DNA of 64,000 nt from Streptomyces sp. TLI_235 (GCA_002300355.1 NSGV01000001.1:1-64000), one strand, 5' to 3'. Shown: positions 15,214 through 24,385, counted from the first letter of the stretch. Translations and numbers: made by a program. The notes: generated by a model from the sequence alone, not told the origin.

Positions 15214-17715
15214 GTGACCCAGGACGACGCGGAACTCATCGCCGGCCGCTACGAGCTGATCGAACGGATCGGGCAGGGCGGCATGGGCCGTGTCTGGCGC
15301 GGGACGGACCGGCACCTGTTCGGTCGGGAGGTCGCCGTCAAGGAGATCCTCTTCCCGCCCGGGCTGGAGGACAACGAGCGCGCCATGCTGCTCCGCCGGT
15401 TCACCGGTGAGGCGCGGGCCGCGGTGATCCTGAACCACCCCGGCATCATCACCATCCACGACGTGGTCGAGCACAACGGCTCGCCGGCCATCGTCATGGA
15501 GTTCGTCCGCGGCCGCTCCCTCGCCGCGGAGATCCGCGAGCTGGGTCGGCTGCCGGTGCGGCGGGTCGCCGAGATCGGTGCGGCGATGCTCGGCGCGCTC
15601 GCCGAGGCGCACGGCGCCGGGATCGTGCACCGCGACATCAAGCCGGACAACGTCCTGCTGACGAAGGACCGGGTCGTCCTCACCGACTTCGGCATCGCGC
15701 ACCTCGCGGACGCGACCACCAAGCTGAGCCACAGCGGCACCGTCATCGGTACCCCGCACTACATGCCTCCCGAGCAGCTGGAGGGGAAGCGGCCGACCGC
15801 CGCCAACGACCTGTGGGCGCTCGGAGCCACGCTCTACCACGCGGTGGAGGGCCGGACGCCCTTCGAAGCCGAGGGCCTGCACGCCCTCGCCATCGCCATC
15901 TTCACCCAGCCGCACCGGCCGCCGGTCGTGGCCGGCCCGCTCGGCCCGGTGCTGGAGGCGCTGCTCGCCAAGGACCCGGCGGAGCGGGCGACCGTCGCGC
16001 GGGCCGAGGAGCTGCTGGCGGCGGTACTGCGGGGTGGCGACACCACGGCGGCGGCCGGGCCCGTGCCCGATCCGGCGCCGCCCGTACGGCGGACACCCAC
16101 GGCACCGGAGTCCGTCCCCGGGCCGGCGGACCGTCAGCTGCCGCCCCCGTCCCACGAGGTGCCGGCGGCCGAGTCCGTCGAAGAGGTCCCCGAGGAGCCT
16201 GCGGACGGACCTGCCGGGGAGTCCGCCGCCGGGCCGGCCGTCCCCGCCCCGGCGCCGCCGAGCACTCCCCCGGCCGTGCCCCCGCACCCGCCGCAGGGCC
16301 GCCCGGTGCCGGACAACCCGTACGCCACTCCCCCGGCTGCCGAGCTCCCGCGGCAGGCCACCGACGGGGGGCCCGCCGACGGGATGCCGACCGAGACCCC
16401 GGAGGCGTACCGCTTCGAGGAGTCGCCGGCTGGGCGGCCGGTGCGGCGGTCGGCCGGCCGGAAGGCCACGGTGCTGGCGGTGGCGCTGGCGACCCTGGCC
16501 GTCGGCGGCATCCTCGCCTGGACCCTCACCCGGGACTCCGGCCGCGGCAGCGGCGGCAACAGTGCCGACGGCGGCCGCTCGTCGAACGACTCCGCCACCA
16601 CCACGGTGGTGATCGGCGTGGACGCGCCGCTCACCGGCAGCCTCGCGAGCTTCGGCGCCGGGATCAGGAACTCGGCCGACCTCGCCGTCAGGACGGCGAA
16701 CCGGCGCACGTACGTGCCCGGTGTCACCTTCGAGCTGAAGGCGCTGGACGACCAGGCCCAGCCGCAGACGGGTCAGCAGAACGCCGATGCGTTCGTCGCC
16801 GACAGCCGGGTGCTCGGCGTGGTCGGCCCGCTGAACTCGAGCGTCGCGCAGTCGATGCTGCCCACGTTGTCGACGGCCGGGCTGGTCGACGTCTCGCCGG
16901 CCAACACCAACCCCGTGCTCACGCTGGGCAGCGACTGGCTGAAGGGCGTGAAGGCGCGCCCGTGCTCCGTCTACTACCGCACCACCACCACCGACGCCCT
17001 GCAGGGGCCGTTCGCCGCCCGGTACCTCGTCAAGGTCGCGAAGAAGACGAAGTTCTTCGTGATCGACGACAAGAAGACCTACGGCGCCGGCCTCGCCGAC
17101 GGGTTCACCGGCGAGGTCGCCGCGCTCGGCGGCACGGTCGTCGGCTCGGAGCACGTGGACCCGGGCGGCCACGACTACGGCACCCTGGCGGCGAAGATCC
17201 GCGCCAGCGGCGCCGAGGCGGTGTACTACGGCGGCGAGTACCCGGACGCGGCCCCGCTCTCCCAGCAGCTCAAGGAGGGCGGCGAAACGGTGCCGCTGAT
17301 GGGCGGCGACGGCATCTTCGACACCGAGTACACCCGCCTGAACACCCGGGCCGAGGGCGACCTGGCCACCTCGGTGGGCGCCCCGACGACCGAGCTCAGC
17401 GGCGGGAACGCCTTCCTGGCCGACTACCGGGCCGCCGGGTTCCCGGAGGAGGCCGGACAGTACGGCGCCTACGCGTACGACGCGGCCTGGGCCGTCATCG
17501 AGGCGGTCAAGTCCGCGGTGGAGGCGAACGGCGGCACCCTGCCGTCCGACGCCCGGTCCAAGGTGGTGGGTGCCATGGCGGGCGTCTCCTTCGACGGCAT
17601 GACCGGACCGGTAGCCTTCGACGACTACGGCGACACGAAGAACCGGCAGCTCACCGTCTACACGGTGCAGGGCGGTGCCTGGCACTCCGTCAAGACCGAC
17701 ACCTACCTGCCCTGA
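15214..17715 (+). CDS. Ser/Thr protein kinase fused to a periplasmic-type ligand-binding domain
   Basis: An 833-residue membrane protein with a GTG start. Residues about 10-270 form a Hanks-type kinase: IGQGGMGRVW glycine loop, VAVKEIL lysine, HRDIKPDNVLL catalytic loop, DFGIAHL and GTPHYMPPEQL activation segment. A Pro/Glu-rich linker leads to one membrane helix (about 418-440). The outside part (about 465-833) is a branched-chain-amino-acid-type binding protein (VVIGVDAPLTGSLASFG; VGPLNSSVAQ; AVYYGGEYPD). It should sense an external ligand and signal inside by phosphorylation. The layout is known in Streptomyces; ligand and targets are unknown. Its 3' end overlaps the convergent serine hydrolase gene by 13 bases. 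Confidence 0.93.
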   Translation: MTQDDAELIAGRYELIERIGQGGMGRVWRGTDRHLFGREVAVKEILFPPGLEDNERAMLLRRFTGEARAAVILNHPGIITIHDVVEHNGSPAIVMEFVRGRSLAAEIRELGRLPVRRVAEIGAAMLGALAEAHGAGIVHRDIKPDNVLLTKDRVVLTDFGIAHLADATTKLSHSGTVIGTPHYMPPEQLEGKRPTAANDLWALGATLYHAVEGRTPFEAEGLHALAIAIFTQPHRPPVVAGPLGPVLEALLAKDPAERATVARAEELLAAVLRGGDTTAAAGPVPDPAPPVRRTPTAPESVPGPADRQLPPPSHEVPAAESVEEVPEEPADGPAGESAAGPAVPAPAPPSTPPAVPPHPPQGRPVPDNPYATPPAAELPRQATDGGPADGMPTETPEAYRFEESPAGRPVRRSAGRKATVLAVALATLAVGGILAWTLTRDSGRGSGGNSADGGRSSNDSATTTVVIGVDAPLTGSLASFGAGIRNSADLAVRTANRRTYVPGVTFELKALDDQAQPQTGQQNADAFVADSRVLGVVGPLNSSVAQSMLPTLSTAGLVDVSPANTNPVLTLGSDWLKGVKARPCSVYYRTTTTDALQGPFAARYLVKVAKKTKFFVIDDKKTYGAGLADGFTGEVAALGGTVVGSEHVDPGGHDYGTLAAKIRASGAEAVYYGGEYPDAAPLSQQLKEGGETVPLMGGDGIFDTEYTRLNTRAEGDLATSVGAPTTELSGGNAFLADYRAAGFPEEAGQYGAYAYDAAWAVIEAVKSAVEANGGTLPSDARSKVVGAMAGVSFDGMTGPVAFDDYGDTKNRQLTVYTVQGGAWHSVKTDTYLP

Positions 17716-18749
17716 CCCGCCGCCCGGTCCTGCAGGGCGCGCAGCAGGGCCGCGGCGGGCGCGTCCACCGACCCGCTGGTGTTGCCGAGCACGGCGACGG
17801 CGACCCCGGTCTCCGGGTCGAAGCCGGTGTACGAGGCGAAGCCGCCCGTCCCGCCGTTGTGCCAGATCTGCAGCCGGCCGCCCTGGCGGGGGTGCAGCCG
17901 GTGCGCCATCCAGCCGAGGTGGGCCCAGGAGATCGGGCTGGTGCGGTGTTCCACCTGCCGGGTGAGGGCGATCGCCTCGGCGAGGCCGCCGGGGGCCCCG
18001 CCCAGCTGGGCGCGGAGGAAGGCGGCGAGGTCGGCGGCGGTGGACCGCAGGGCGCCGGCGCCGGCCAGGTCGGCGAGGTGCCAGGGCGCGGCCGGGCGGC
18101 GGCGTGCCGTGTGGCCGCCGGCGAGCCGGCCGGACGCCTCCGGGCCGGGGGTGACGGCGGTGTCGGCGAGCCCGAGCGGCCGGCAGACCTCGCGGCGGAC
18201 GAGCTCGCCGTAGTCGGTGCCCGCCCGCCGGGCGAGGGCGAGGCCGAGCAGCCCGACGCCGAGGTTGGAGTACCGGAAGGTGCGGCCGGGCACCGAGCGC
18301 AGCTTCGTCCGGGCGAGCCCGGCGAGCAGCCGCTCGGCGGTGCACCCGGCGTAGGGGTCGGCGGCGCGGGGGTTGAGCAGGGCGGGCAGCAGCATGCCCC
18401 GGGGCAGGCGCGGCAGGCCCGAGGTGTGGGTGGCCAGCTGCTGCAGGGTGATCGGCCGGCCGTCCCGCTCGGGGACGGTGCGGCCGGGCAGCAGCTCGGC
18501 GAGCGGCTCGTCCAGGGCGGCGGCGCCGGCGAGCACGGTGCGGGCCAGTACGAGCGAGGTGAAGACCTTGGTGACCGAGCCGATCTCGAAGACGGTGTCC
18601 GGCCCTGGTGCGCCCTGGACCGCACCGCCGGCCCCTCCGGCGCTGTGGATCTCCACCGAGCCGTCCGCGATGCCGACCACCACGGCGCCGACCTGCCGCT
18701 CCACCAGCCGGTCTGCGGTCCGCCGGACGAGGTCCCCGAGCTCTGCCAT
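17703..18749 (-). CDS. Serine hydrolase, class C beta-lactamase-like
   Basis: A 348-residue protein starting at the ATG at 18749 (MAELGDLVRR). The active-site motifs are FEIGSVTKVFTS (SxxK), FRYSNLGVGLLG (YxN) and IWHNGGTGGF (HxG in place of KTG). This is the pattern of esterases/D-aminopeptidases of the beta-lactamase/transpeptidase fold. There is no signal peptide, so a cytoplasmic esterase or amidase is more likely than a cell-wall enzyme. Substrate unknown. It converges on the kinase gene. Confidence 0.88.
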   Translation of the reverse strand: MAELGDLVRRTADRLVERQVGAVVVGIADGSVEIHSAGGAGGAVQGAPGPDTVFEIGSVTKVFTSLVLARTVLAGAAALDEPLAELLPGRTVPERDGRPITLQQLATHTSGLPRLPRGMLLPALLNPRAADPYAGCTAERLLAGLARTKLRSVPGRTFRYSNLGVGLLGLALARRAGTDYGELVRREVCRPLGLADTAVTPGPEASGRLAGGHTARRRPAAPWHLADLAGAGALRSTAADLAAFLRAQLGGAPGGLAEAIALTRQVEHRTSPISWAHLGWMAHRLHPRQGGRLQIWHNGGTGGFASYTGFDPETGVAVAVLGNTSGSVDAPAAALLRALQDRAAGQGR

Positions 18750-19032
18750 GTCCGCCACCCTATGCGGGGGCCGTCCGCCCACCGGTCCGCCGGTATGAGG
18801 AAGCTCACCCTCCCCCGTCGTCCGCCAGGCGTACACCTTCGGGCTGATCCGGCCCGCGGGCCGCTCCGACGATGGACGGACCCGCCGCGACGCCCTGAGG
18901 GATCCTCACCTCTGCGCCCCGGCGGGTGGCCTGACGGACCGCCGCCCGACGGGACGACAGCCCCGACACTTCGCCCACGGAGCACCCGGCCGCGACGGCG
19001 TCTCGCCTGTTGAACAGGTGTGCACGGCACTC
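18750..19032. other. Intergenic region, no gene seen
   Basis: Upstream region shared by the leftward hydrolase and the rightward DUF6400-like gene. No coding pattern is evident. The promoter at its right end is listed separately. Confidence 0.4.
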
Positions 19033-19061
19033 TTGACACGGAAGAAAGGGTTACCTAAGTT
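19033..19061 (+). promoter_or_regulatory. Housekeeping-type promoter
   Basis: TTGACA (19033-19038), a 17-base spacer and TAAGTT (19056-19061) match the vegetative sigma consensus closely. The start codon at 19070 is only 8 bases past the -10, so the transcript would be leaderless or nearly so. Confidence 0.7.
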
Positions 19062-19069
19062 CTGCTGGC

Positions 19070-19345
19070 ATGTCTCCGCAGTCTTCGCACCACACCGAGG
19101 ACGCCGACCGCTCCGAGCCGTCGGTGGCCTTCGTCTTCGACATCACCGCCGACGAGATCCGCCGCCGGTCGCTGGCCGCCGCCTCCCTCGGCCCCACCCG
19201 GGACATCGCCGAGGAGGAGCGCCGCGAGGCCGAGGCCTACGCCCTGCTGTACTCCGGCCTCGACACCGAGCAGCAGCGCCTCTACGACGACCTGGTCACG
19301 GCGGGGGTCCTGCCCATGGAGGAGCGGGCCGATGCTGCCCATTGA
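19070..19345 (+). CDS. Small conserved hypothetical protein, DUF6400-like
   Basis: A 91-residue acidic protein with FVFDITADEIRRRSLAAASL near the middle and EAYALLYSGLDTEQQRLYDD near the end. It resembles small streptomycete proteins I recall as DUF6400, but I cannot confirm that assignment. No catalytic motif or membrane segment. The next gene starts 14 bases before its stop, so they are translationally coupled, and a strong promoter lies directly upstream. Confidence 0.7.
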   Translation: MSPQSSHHTEDADRSEPSVAFVFDITADEIRRRSLAAASLGPTRDIAEEERREAEAYALLYSGLDTEQQRLYDDLVTAGVLPMEERADAAH

Positions 19346-19655
19346 CCCGCAGGCCGACATCGGTCGCCGCGCGTGGATCGCCTGCCCCAAGTGCGACGAC
19401 GCCCGCGACTGCGTGCCCTGCGGGGAGCGCCGCTCCTGCTCCGAGCACTGGCGCTACCTGATCTCCAACACCGGGAGCCTGCTCCACCTGCAGTGCCCCG
19501 CGTGCACCCACGTGTGGGACCACGAGACGGGCTTCGGCGCGACCCGCTCCGCGCTCGGCCAGGTGCCCGGTCCGCGCCGGTCGGAGCCGGCCTCCGGCGT
19601 CCTGCCGGAGGAGGATCCCGGGGCGGCCGGCCGGCAGCCGTCCGACACACCGTGA
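19332..19655 (+). CDS. Small zinc-ribbon-like hypothetical protein
   Basis: A 107-residue protein with paired cysteines in WIACPKCDDARDCVPCGERR, a further SCSEHWRY, and LQCPACTHVW. This is the spacing of zinc ribbons and related knuckles. It overlaps the upstream gene by 14 bases and probably acts with it. Function unknown; zinc binding is inferred from the cysteines only. Confidence 0.7.
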   Translation: MLPIDPQADIGRRAWIACPKCDDARDCVPCGERRSCSEHWRYLISNTGSLLHLQCPACTHVWDHETGFGATRSALGQVPGPRRSEPASGVLPEEDPGAAGRQPSDTP

Positions 19656-19680
19656 TCCACCGCGCTCTAGACTGCGCGGC

Positions 19681-20082
19681 ATGAACGCCACGCCGGATGA
19701 CCGGCTCGAACGCCTCGTCCGCCTCGCCTCCGGCAGCTACCTGCTGGTGACCACGTACAAGAAGGACGGCACGACCGTGCCCACCCCGGTCTGGGTGGTG
19801 CGTGACGGCGACGCCCTGGGCATCTGGACGGTCGCCGACTCCTGGAAGGTCCGCCGCATCCGCAACCGGGCCGACGTGCTGGTCGGCCCGTGCGACGTCC
19901 GCGGCCGGCCGACCGGCGAGCAGGTGCCCGGCTCCGCCGAGATCTGCGGCCGGGAGAAGACCGCCGCCTACCGCACCCTGCTGCGCCAGAAGTACGGCCT
20001 GCTCGGCGTGCTCACCCTGCTCGGCAGCAAGGTGCGCCGCGGCGACCGCGGCACCGTCGGCATCCGGATCACGCTGACCTGA
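19681..20082 (+). CDS. PPOX-class F420-dependent oxidoreductase
   Basis: A 133-residue split-barrel flavin/deazaflavin-binding protein: SGSYLLVTTYKKDGTTVPTP, PVWVVRDGDALGIWTVADSW and VRRIRNRADVLVGPCDVRGR are characteristic of the small PPOX family in actinobacteria. It probably reduces an organic substrate with F420H2. A perfect hairpin ends the transcript 33 bases after the stop. Confidence 0.85.
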   Translation: MNATPDDRLERLVRLASGSYLLVTTYKKDGTTVPTPVWVVRDGDALGIWTVADSWKVRRIRNRADVLVGPCDVRGRPTGEQVPGSAEICGREKTAAYRTLLRQKYGLLGVLTLLGSKVRRGDRGTVGIRITLT

Positions 20083-20115
20083 GCCGCACCGCCCCGAGCC
20101 GGGCGGCGGCACGCC

Positions 20116-20152
20116 GGAGGGGGTGACCGGGCGGCTCCCGGTCACCCCCTCC
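20116..20152. terminator. Bidirectional terminator between PPOX gene and gap
   Basis: A perfect 16-bp stem (GGAGGGGGTGACCGGG pairs with CCCGGTCACCCCCTCC) across a 5-base loop, between two convergent genes. It should serve both. Confidence 0.85.
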
Positions 20153-20183
20153 GCGGCATCGGCCGCCCGTCGGGCCTGCGAAC

Positions 20184-21182
20184 TCAGTCGCGGGCGAGCA
20201 GCTCCAGGGTGTCGATCACCCGGTTGGAGAAGCCCCACTCGTTGTCGTACCAGGCGACCACCTTGACGTGCTTGCCGTCCACGCGGGTGAGCGCGGCGTC
20301 GAAGATCGACGAGGCGGGCTGGCCCGTGATGTCGCCGGAGACCAGCGGCTCGTCCGAGTAGTCGAGGATGCCCTTGAGCTTGCCGTCGGCGGCGGCGCGG
20401 TAGGCGGCGAGCACCTCCTCGCGGGTGACCTCGCGGGAGACCGTGGTGTTCAGCTCCACGATGGAGCCGACCGGGACGGGCACCCGGATCGAGTCGCCCG
20501 ACAGCTTGCCGTCGAGCTGCGGCAGGACGAGGCCGATCGCCTTGGCGGCACCGGTGGTGGTGGGCACGATGTTCACACCGGCGGCGCGGGCACGGCGCAT
20601 GTCGCGGTGCGGGCCGTCCTGGAGGTTCTGCTCCTGGGTGTAGGCGTGCACGGTGGTCATGAAGCCGTGCTCGATGCCGGCCAGCTCGTCCAGCACGGCC
20701 GCCAGCGGGGCCAGCGCGTTGGTGGTGCACGAGGCGTTCGAGACGATGACGTGCTCGGCGGGGTCGTAGGCCTCGGTGTTCACGCCGTAGGCCAGCGTGA
20801 CGTCGGCACCGTCGGAGGGGGCGCTCACCAGGACGCGCTTGGCACCGGCCTTGATGTGCGCGCGGGCGGCGTCCGCCGCGGTGAACCGGCCGGTGGACTC
20901 CAGGACGATGTCGACACCGAGCTCCGCCCACGGCAGGTCGGCCGGCTCGCGCTCCGCGAGGACCTTGATCCGGCGGCCGTCGACCACCAGGTCGGTGCCG
21001 TCGATCTCGACCGGGCGGCCGAGCCGGCCCAGCGCACTGTCGTACTTGAGCAGGTGCGCGAGGGACTCGGGAGCGGTGAGGTCGTTGATGGCGACGATCT
21101 CGAGCTTGCTGTCGCGCTCCAGCAGCGCACGCAGGGTGTTGCGCCCGATGCGGCCGAATCCGTTGACGGCGATGCGAGTCAT
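20184..21182 (-). CDS. gap: Glyceraldehyde-3-phosphate dehydrogenase
   Basis: A 332-residue GAPDH with the NAD-binding start MTRIAVNGFGRIGRNTLRAL, catalytic Cys152 in VSNASCTTNALAPL, and WYDNEWGFSNRVIDTLELL at the end. It oxidises glyceraldehyde 3-phosphate in glycolysis. The ATG at 21182 has AAAGGA upstream. It is not followed by pgk and tpi, unlike the main glycolytic gap of streptomycetes, so it may be a secondary copy. Confidence 0.95.
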   Translation of the reverse strand: MTRIAVNGFGRIGRNTLRALLERDSKLEIVAINDLTAPESLAHLLKYDSALGRLGRPVEIDGTDLVVDGRRIKVLAEREPADLPWAELGVDIVLESTGRFTAADAARAHIKAGAKRVLVSAPSDGADVTLAYGVNTEAYDPAEHVIVSNASCTTNALAPLAAVLDELAGIEHGFMTTVHAYTQEQNLQDGPHRDMRRARAAGVNIVPTTTGAAKAIGLVLPQLDGKLSGDSIRVPVPVGSIVELNTTVSREVTREEVLAAYRAAADGKLKGILDYSDEPLVSGDITGQPASSIFDAALTRVDGKHVKVVAWYDNEWGFSNRVIDTLELLARD

Positions 21183-21351
21183 GGAGAGTCCTTTCGTTTC
21201 GTCCCGCCGTCCATGCTCGGCTTCCGGACGCCGCACGGACAGTGGCTCGGATGCCAGCGCACGCAAGGATCTCGCCAGAAGGTTCGCCAGCGACCGCAAG
21301 GATCCCGCCACGTCCGTCGCGCGGACGGCCTCAGGCCGAGAAGCGGACGCC

Positions 21352-22299
21352 TCAGGCCGAGAAGGTGTGCCGGTACTCGGTCGGCGAGGTACCGAGGATC
21401 CGCTGGAAGTGCAGCCGCAGGTTGGCGCCGGTGCCGAGGCCGACCCGGTCGGCGATCTGCTCCACCCCCAGGTCGGTGCGCTCCAGCAGCTCGCGGGCGA
21501 GGTCGACGCGGGCCCGCAGCACCCACTGCATCGGCGTGTAGCCGGTGTCCTCCACGAAGCGGCGCGAGAAGGTCCGTGCCGAGACCCGCGCGTTGCGGGC
21601 CAGCGCCTCCAGGGTCAGCGGTTCGGCGAGGTGCGCCAGCGCCCACTCGCGGGTGCTGGCGAACACGTCCCCGAGCGGCTCGGGGACGCTCCGCGGCACG
21701 TACTGGGCCTGCCCGCCGCTGCGGTACGGCGCCGCCACCAGCCGGCGCGCCACGTGGTTGGAGAGCCCGACGCCGTGGTCGCGTCGCACCAGGTGCAGGC
21801 AGAGGTCGATGCCGGAGGCGGCGCCCGCCGAGGTGAGCACGTCGCCCTCGTCCACGAACAGCACGTTCTCGTCCACCCGCACCAGCGGATGCCGCGCGGC
21901 CAGTGCCTTGCTGTAGTGCCAGTGGGTGGTGGCCCGTTTGCCGTCGAGCAGGCCGGTCGCCGCCAGCGCGAACGCGCCGGTCGAGATCGCCGCGAGCCTG
22001 GTGCCCCGTGCGTGGGCGGCCGTCAGCGCGGCGACGACCTCGGCCGGCGCCTCGGTGGTGGCCGGCTCCCGGTAGCCGGGGATGAAGACCGTGTCCGCCT
22101 GCTCGAACGCCTCCAGGCCGTCCGCCACGTGGTACGAGAGGCCGTCCCCGCCGGTGACCAGCCCGGGCGCGGCGCCGCAGACCCGCACCTCGTACGGCAT
22201 GCTCGGACGGTTGGAGAACACCTGCGCGGGGATCCCCACGTCGAGCGGCTTCGCCCCCTCCAGCACCAGCACGGCGACATGGTGGTTCTTCCGGCCCAT
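21352..22299 (-). CDS. GlxA-family AraC-type regulator with DJ-1/PfpI domain
   Basis: A 315-residue protein starting at the ATG at 22299 (GAGGAG upstream). Residues about 5-185 are a class I amidotransferase/DJ-1-like domain (VAVLVLEGAKPLDVGIPAQV; AAISTGAFALAATGLLDGKR, where Thr-Gly-Ala replaces the catalytic Cys context). The C-terminal 100 residues are an AraC helix-turn-helix pair (LARNARVSARTFSRRF and VGLGTGANLRLHFQRILG). Such proteins usually activate catabolic genes. The aldo/keto reductase gene is just upstream on the same strand. Confidence 0.9.
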   Translation of the reverse strand: MGRKNHHVAVLVLEGAKPLDVGIPAQVFSNRPSMPYEVRVCGAAPGLVTGGDGLSYHVADGLEAFEQADTVFIPGYREPATTEAPAEVVAALTAAHARGTRLAAISTGAFALAATGLLDGKRATTHWHYSKALAARHPLVRVDENVLFVDEGDVLTSAGAASGIDLCLHLVRRDHGVGLSNHVARRLVAAPYRSGGQAQYVPRSVPEPLGDVFASTREWALAHLAEPLTLEALARNARVSARTFSRRFVEDTGYTPMQWVLRARVDLARELLERTDLGVEQIADRVGLGTGANLRLHFQRILGTSPTEYRHTFSA

Positions 22300-22416
22300 C
22301 GGAACTCCTCGTGCACACTCCGCGGCCACCGGTCGTCCGCTCCCCCGCCGGTGGCCCGAACACCAGCTGTCGCAAGCATCCTGCCACCCCCGTCCGCGGG
22401 CGGGGCCCGGCACGGC

Positions 22417-23325
22417 TCAGTCCGCCCGCCGGTGGAGGGCGTCGAGGACGGCCAGGTCGTCGGCGGTGAGGCGCAGGGCCGCCGCGGCCACGTTGGCGGT
22501 GAGGTGGTCCGGGTCGCCGGTGCCGGGGATGGCGAGGACGTGCGGTCCGCGGTGCAGAGTCCAGGCGATCCGCACCTGGGCGGGGCTCGCGCCCTGCCGA
22601 CGGGCCACGGCCAGGACCTCCGGCGGCTCCTCGCCGGTGGCCCCGCCCTGGCGGCCGGCGCCGGCGATCGCGTAGAAGGGGACGAAGGCGATTCCCAGGT
22701 CGCCGCAGGCGCGGAGCAGGGCGGCCTGGTCGGGCGGGCCGCCGATGCCGTACGGGTTCTGCACGCAGACCACCGGCGCGATCGCCGTGGCCTCGGCGAG
22801 GTGGGCGGCGGTCACGTTGGACAGGCCCAGGTGGCGGACGAGCCCGGCCTCGCGGAGTTCGGCGAGGGCGCCGAAGCGCTCGGCGATCGGGTCGGTGCCG
22901 ACGATCCGCAGGTTCACCACGTCCAGGTGGTCGCGGCCGAGTTGGCGAAGGTTCTGCTCGACCTGGCCGCGCAGCTGTTCCGGGCCGGCGTGCTTCTGCC
23001 AGTGGCCGGAGAGGTCGCGTCCGGGGCCGACCTTGGTGGTGATCACGAGGCCGTCCGGGTAGGGCGCCAGGGCGGTGTTGATCAGCTCGTTGGCCGAGCG
23101 GAGCGGCGAGAAGTAGAAGGCGGCGGTGTCGATGTGGTCGACGCCGAGGTCGACGGCGCGGCGCAGCACGGCGATCGCCTGCGCGCGGTCGCGCGGCACG
23201 GCGCCGGGGACGAGGGCGGCGCCGGTCTGCGGCAGGCGCATGGCGCCGAGGCCGAGGCGGTTGACCGTCAGGTCGCCGAGGGTCCAGGTGCCCGCCGCGG
23301 CCGCGGTGATGGTCTGTGAGGTCAT
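22417..23325 (-). CDS. Aldo/keto reductase
   Basis: A 302-residue NADPH-dependent aldo/keto reductase. Asp and Tyr lie in VDHIDTAAFYFSPLRSANEL, Lys in GLVITTKVGPGRDL, and HLDVVNLR follows in the barrel. The NADP phosphate site is near the C-terminal end (HVLAIPGTGDPDHL). The ATG at 23325 is preferred over 23334 because GGAGG lies 9 bases before it. It is divergent from an ArsR-type regulator with a palindromic operator between them. Confidence 0.9.
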   Translation of the reverse strand: MTSQTITAAAAGTWTLGDLTVNRLGLGAMRLPQTGAALVPGAVPRDRAQAIAVLRRAVDLGVDHIDTAAFYFSPLRSANELINTALAPYPDGLVITTKVGPGRDLSGHWQKHAGPEQLRGQVEQNLRQLGRDHLDVVNLRIVGTDPIAERFGALAELREAGLVRHLGLSNVTAAHLAEATAIAPVVCVQNPYGIGGPPDQAALLRACGDLGIAFVPFYAIAGAGRQGGATGEEPPEVLAVARRQGASPAQVRIAWTLHRGPHVLAIPGTGDPDHLTANVAAAALRLTADDLAVLDALHRRAD

Positions 23326-23364
23326 GCCGGGCATCCTCCGCGGGGCCGTAGAGTGGCCGCCATT

Positions 23365-23384
23365 GATTCGGGCATAGCCGAATC
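23365..23384. promoter_or_regulatory. Palindromic operator between reductase and ArsR-type gene
   Basis: GATTCGG (23365-23371) and CCGAATC (23378-23384) are exact inverted repeats with a 6-base spacer, in the short gap between two divergent starts. It is the likely binding site of the adjacent ArsR-type protein. Confidence 0.75.
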
Positions 23385-23401
23385 CGGGGGTGGGGGTGCG
23401 G

Positions 23402-24385
23402 GTGGCGGAGGGCCTGGTCTTCTCGGTACGGGATCTGGCGCACATGCGGTTCGCCGTGTCGCCGATGTGGGAGGTCGGGCCGAGCCTTCGGCTGCTGCGC
23501 TCGGGGGTGGACCATCCGGTGCACCGGCGCTGGGTGGAGCAGGTGCGGCCCCGGCTGGCGGCCGTGGGCCTGGGGCGGCTCGCCGAGCTGGTCCCGCCGT
23601 CGGGCTACGTCCCGGACTTCCTCAACCCGACGCCCGTCGCGCCCTCCGCCGACCTGGCCGCGGAACTCGACGCCATCCTGGCCACCCCGGCGGAGCGGGT
23701 CCGCCGGGACCTGGACCGGCTGCGGCGCGAGCAGCACGGGCTCGGCCCGCGCGCCGAGGCGCTGTACGCCCGGCCGGAGGCCCGGCTGGCCGGGGTCGCC
23801 GAGGAGATCCGGCTGTACTGGGAGCTGGCGCTGGCCCCGTACTGGGCGCGGATCCGCGCCGTGCTGGACGCCGACGTGGCGCACCGGGCGCGGCAGGTCG
23901 CGGAGCGCGGCGCGGCACACCTGCTGGGCGGCCTGCACGCCTCGGTCCTCTGGGACGAGGACACCCTGCGGTTGCTGCGGCGCCCGGGTGCCCTCTCCCG
24001 GCCCACGGCCGGGCAGGGGCTGCTGCTGATCCCCTCGGTCTTCACCGGGCCGACTCCGTTCACCCGGGTGACCCCGCCGGACCCGCCGCAACTCGCCTAT
24101 CCCGCACGGGGGATCGGGCACCTATGGGAGACCGCGCCCGGCGCCGGCAGCGAGGCCCTCGCCGCCGTCCTGGGCCGCACCCGCACCCGTCTGCTGGTCG
24201 AGCTGGACACCCCCGCCTCGACCACCGAGCTGGCCCACCGCACGGGTATCTCCCCCGCCGCGGTCTCCGAGAACCTCTCCGCCCTCCGCGACGCCGGGCT
24301 GGCCACCGCCCACCGCGCGGGCCGCTCCGTCCTCTACGCCCGCACCGCCACCGCCGACGCCCTCCTCACCGCTGCGACGGGCTGA
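23402..24385 (+). CDS. ArsR-type winged-helix regulator with N-terminal DUF5937-like domain
   Basis: About 327 residues. The first 220 residues resemble the DUF5937-like effector domain found in front of actinobacterial ArsR proteins (FSVRDLAHMRFAVSPMWEVG). The C-terminal 90 residues are a winged helix: TRLLVELDTPASTTELAHRT, GISPAAVSENLSALRDAGLA and HRAGRSVLYARTATADAL. No metal-binding cysteines are present, so it is not a metal sensor. Three in-phase GTG codons (23390, 23396, 23402) are possible starts; 23402 is chosen for its G-rich ribosome binding site. It probably controls the divergent reductase. Confidence 0.82.
   Translation: MAEGLVFSVRDLAHMRFAVSPMWEVGPSLRLLRSGVDHPVHRRWVEQVRPRLAAVGLGRLAELVPPSGYVPDFLNPTPVAPSADLAAELDAILATPAERVRRDLDRLRREQHGLGPRAEALYARPEARLAGVAEEIRLYWELALAPYWARIRAVLDADVAHRARQVAERGAAHLLGGLHASVLWDEDTLRLLRRPGALSRPTAGQGLLLIPSVFTGPTPFTRVTPPDPPQLAYPARGIGHLWETAPGAGSEALAAVLGRTRTRLLVELDTPASTTELAHRTGISPAAVSENLSALRDAGLATAHRAGRSVLYARTATADALLTAATG

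Noticed and set aside
15157..18345. A 1,062-codon minus-strand frame opposite the kinase gene
   Set aside because: Arg/Gly/Pro-rich low-complexity product with no motifs, exactly antisense to a well-supported kinase.
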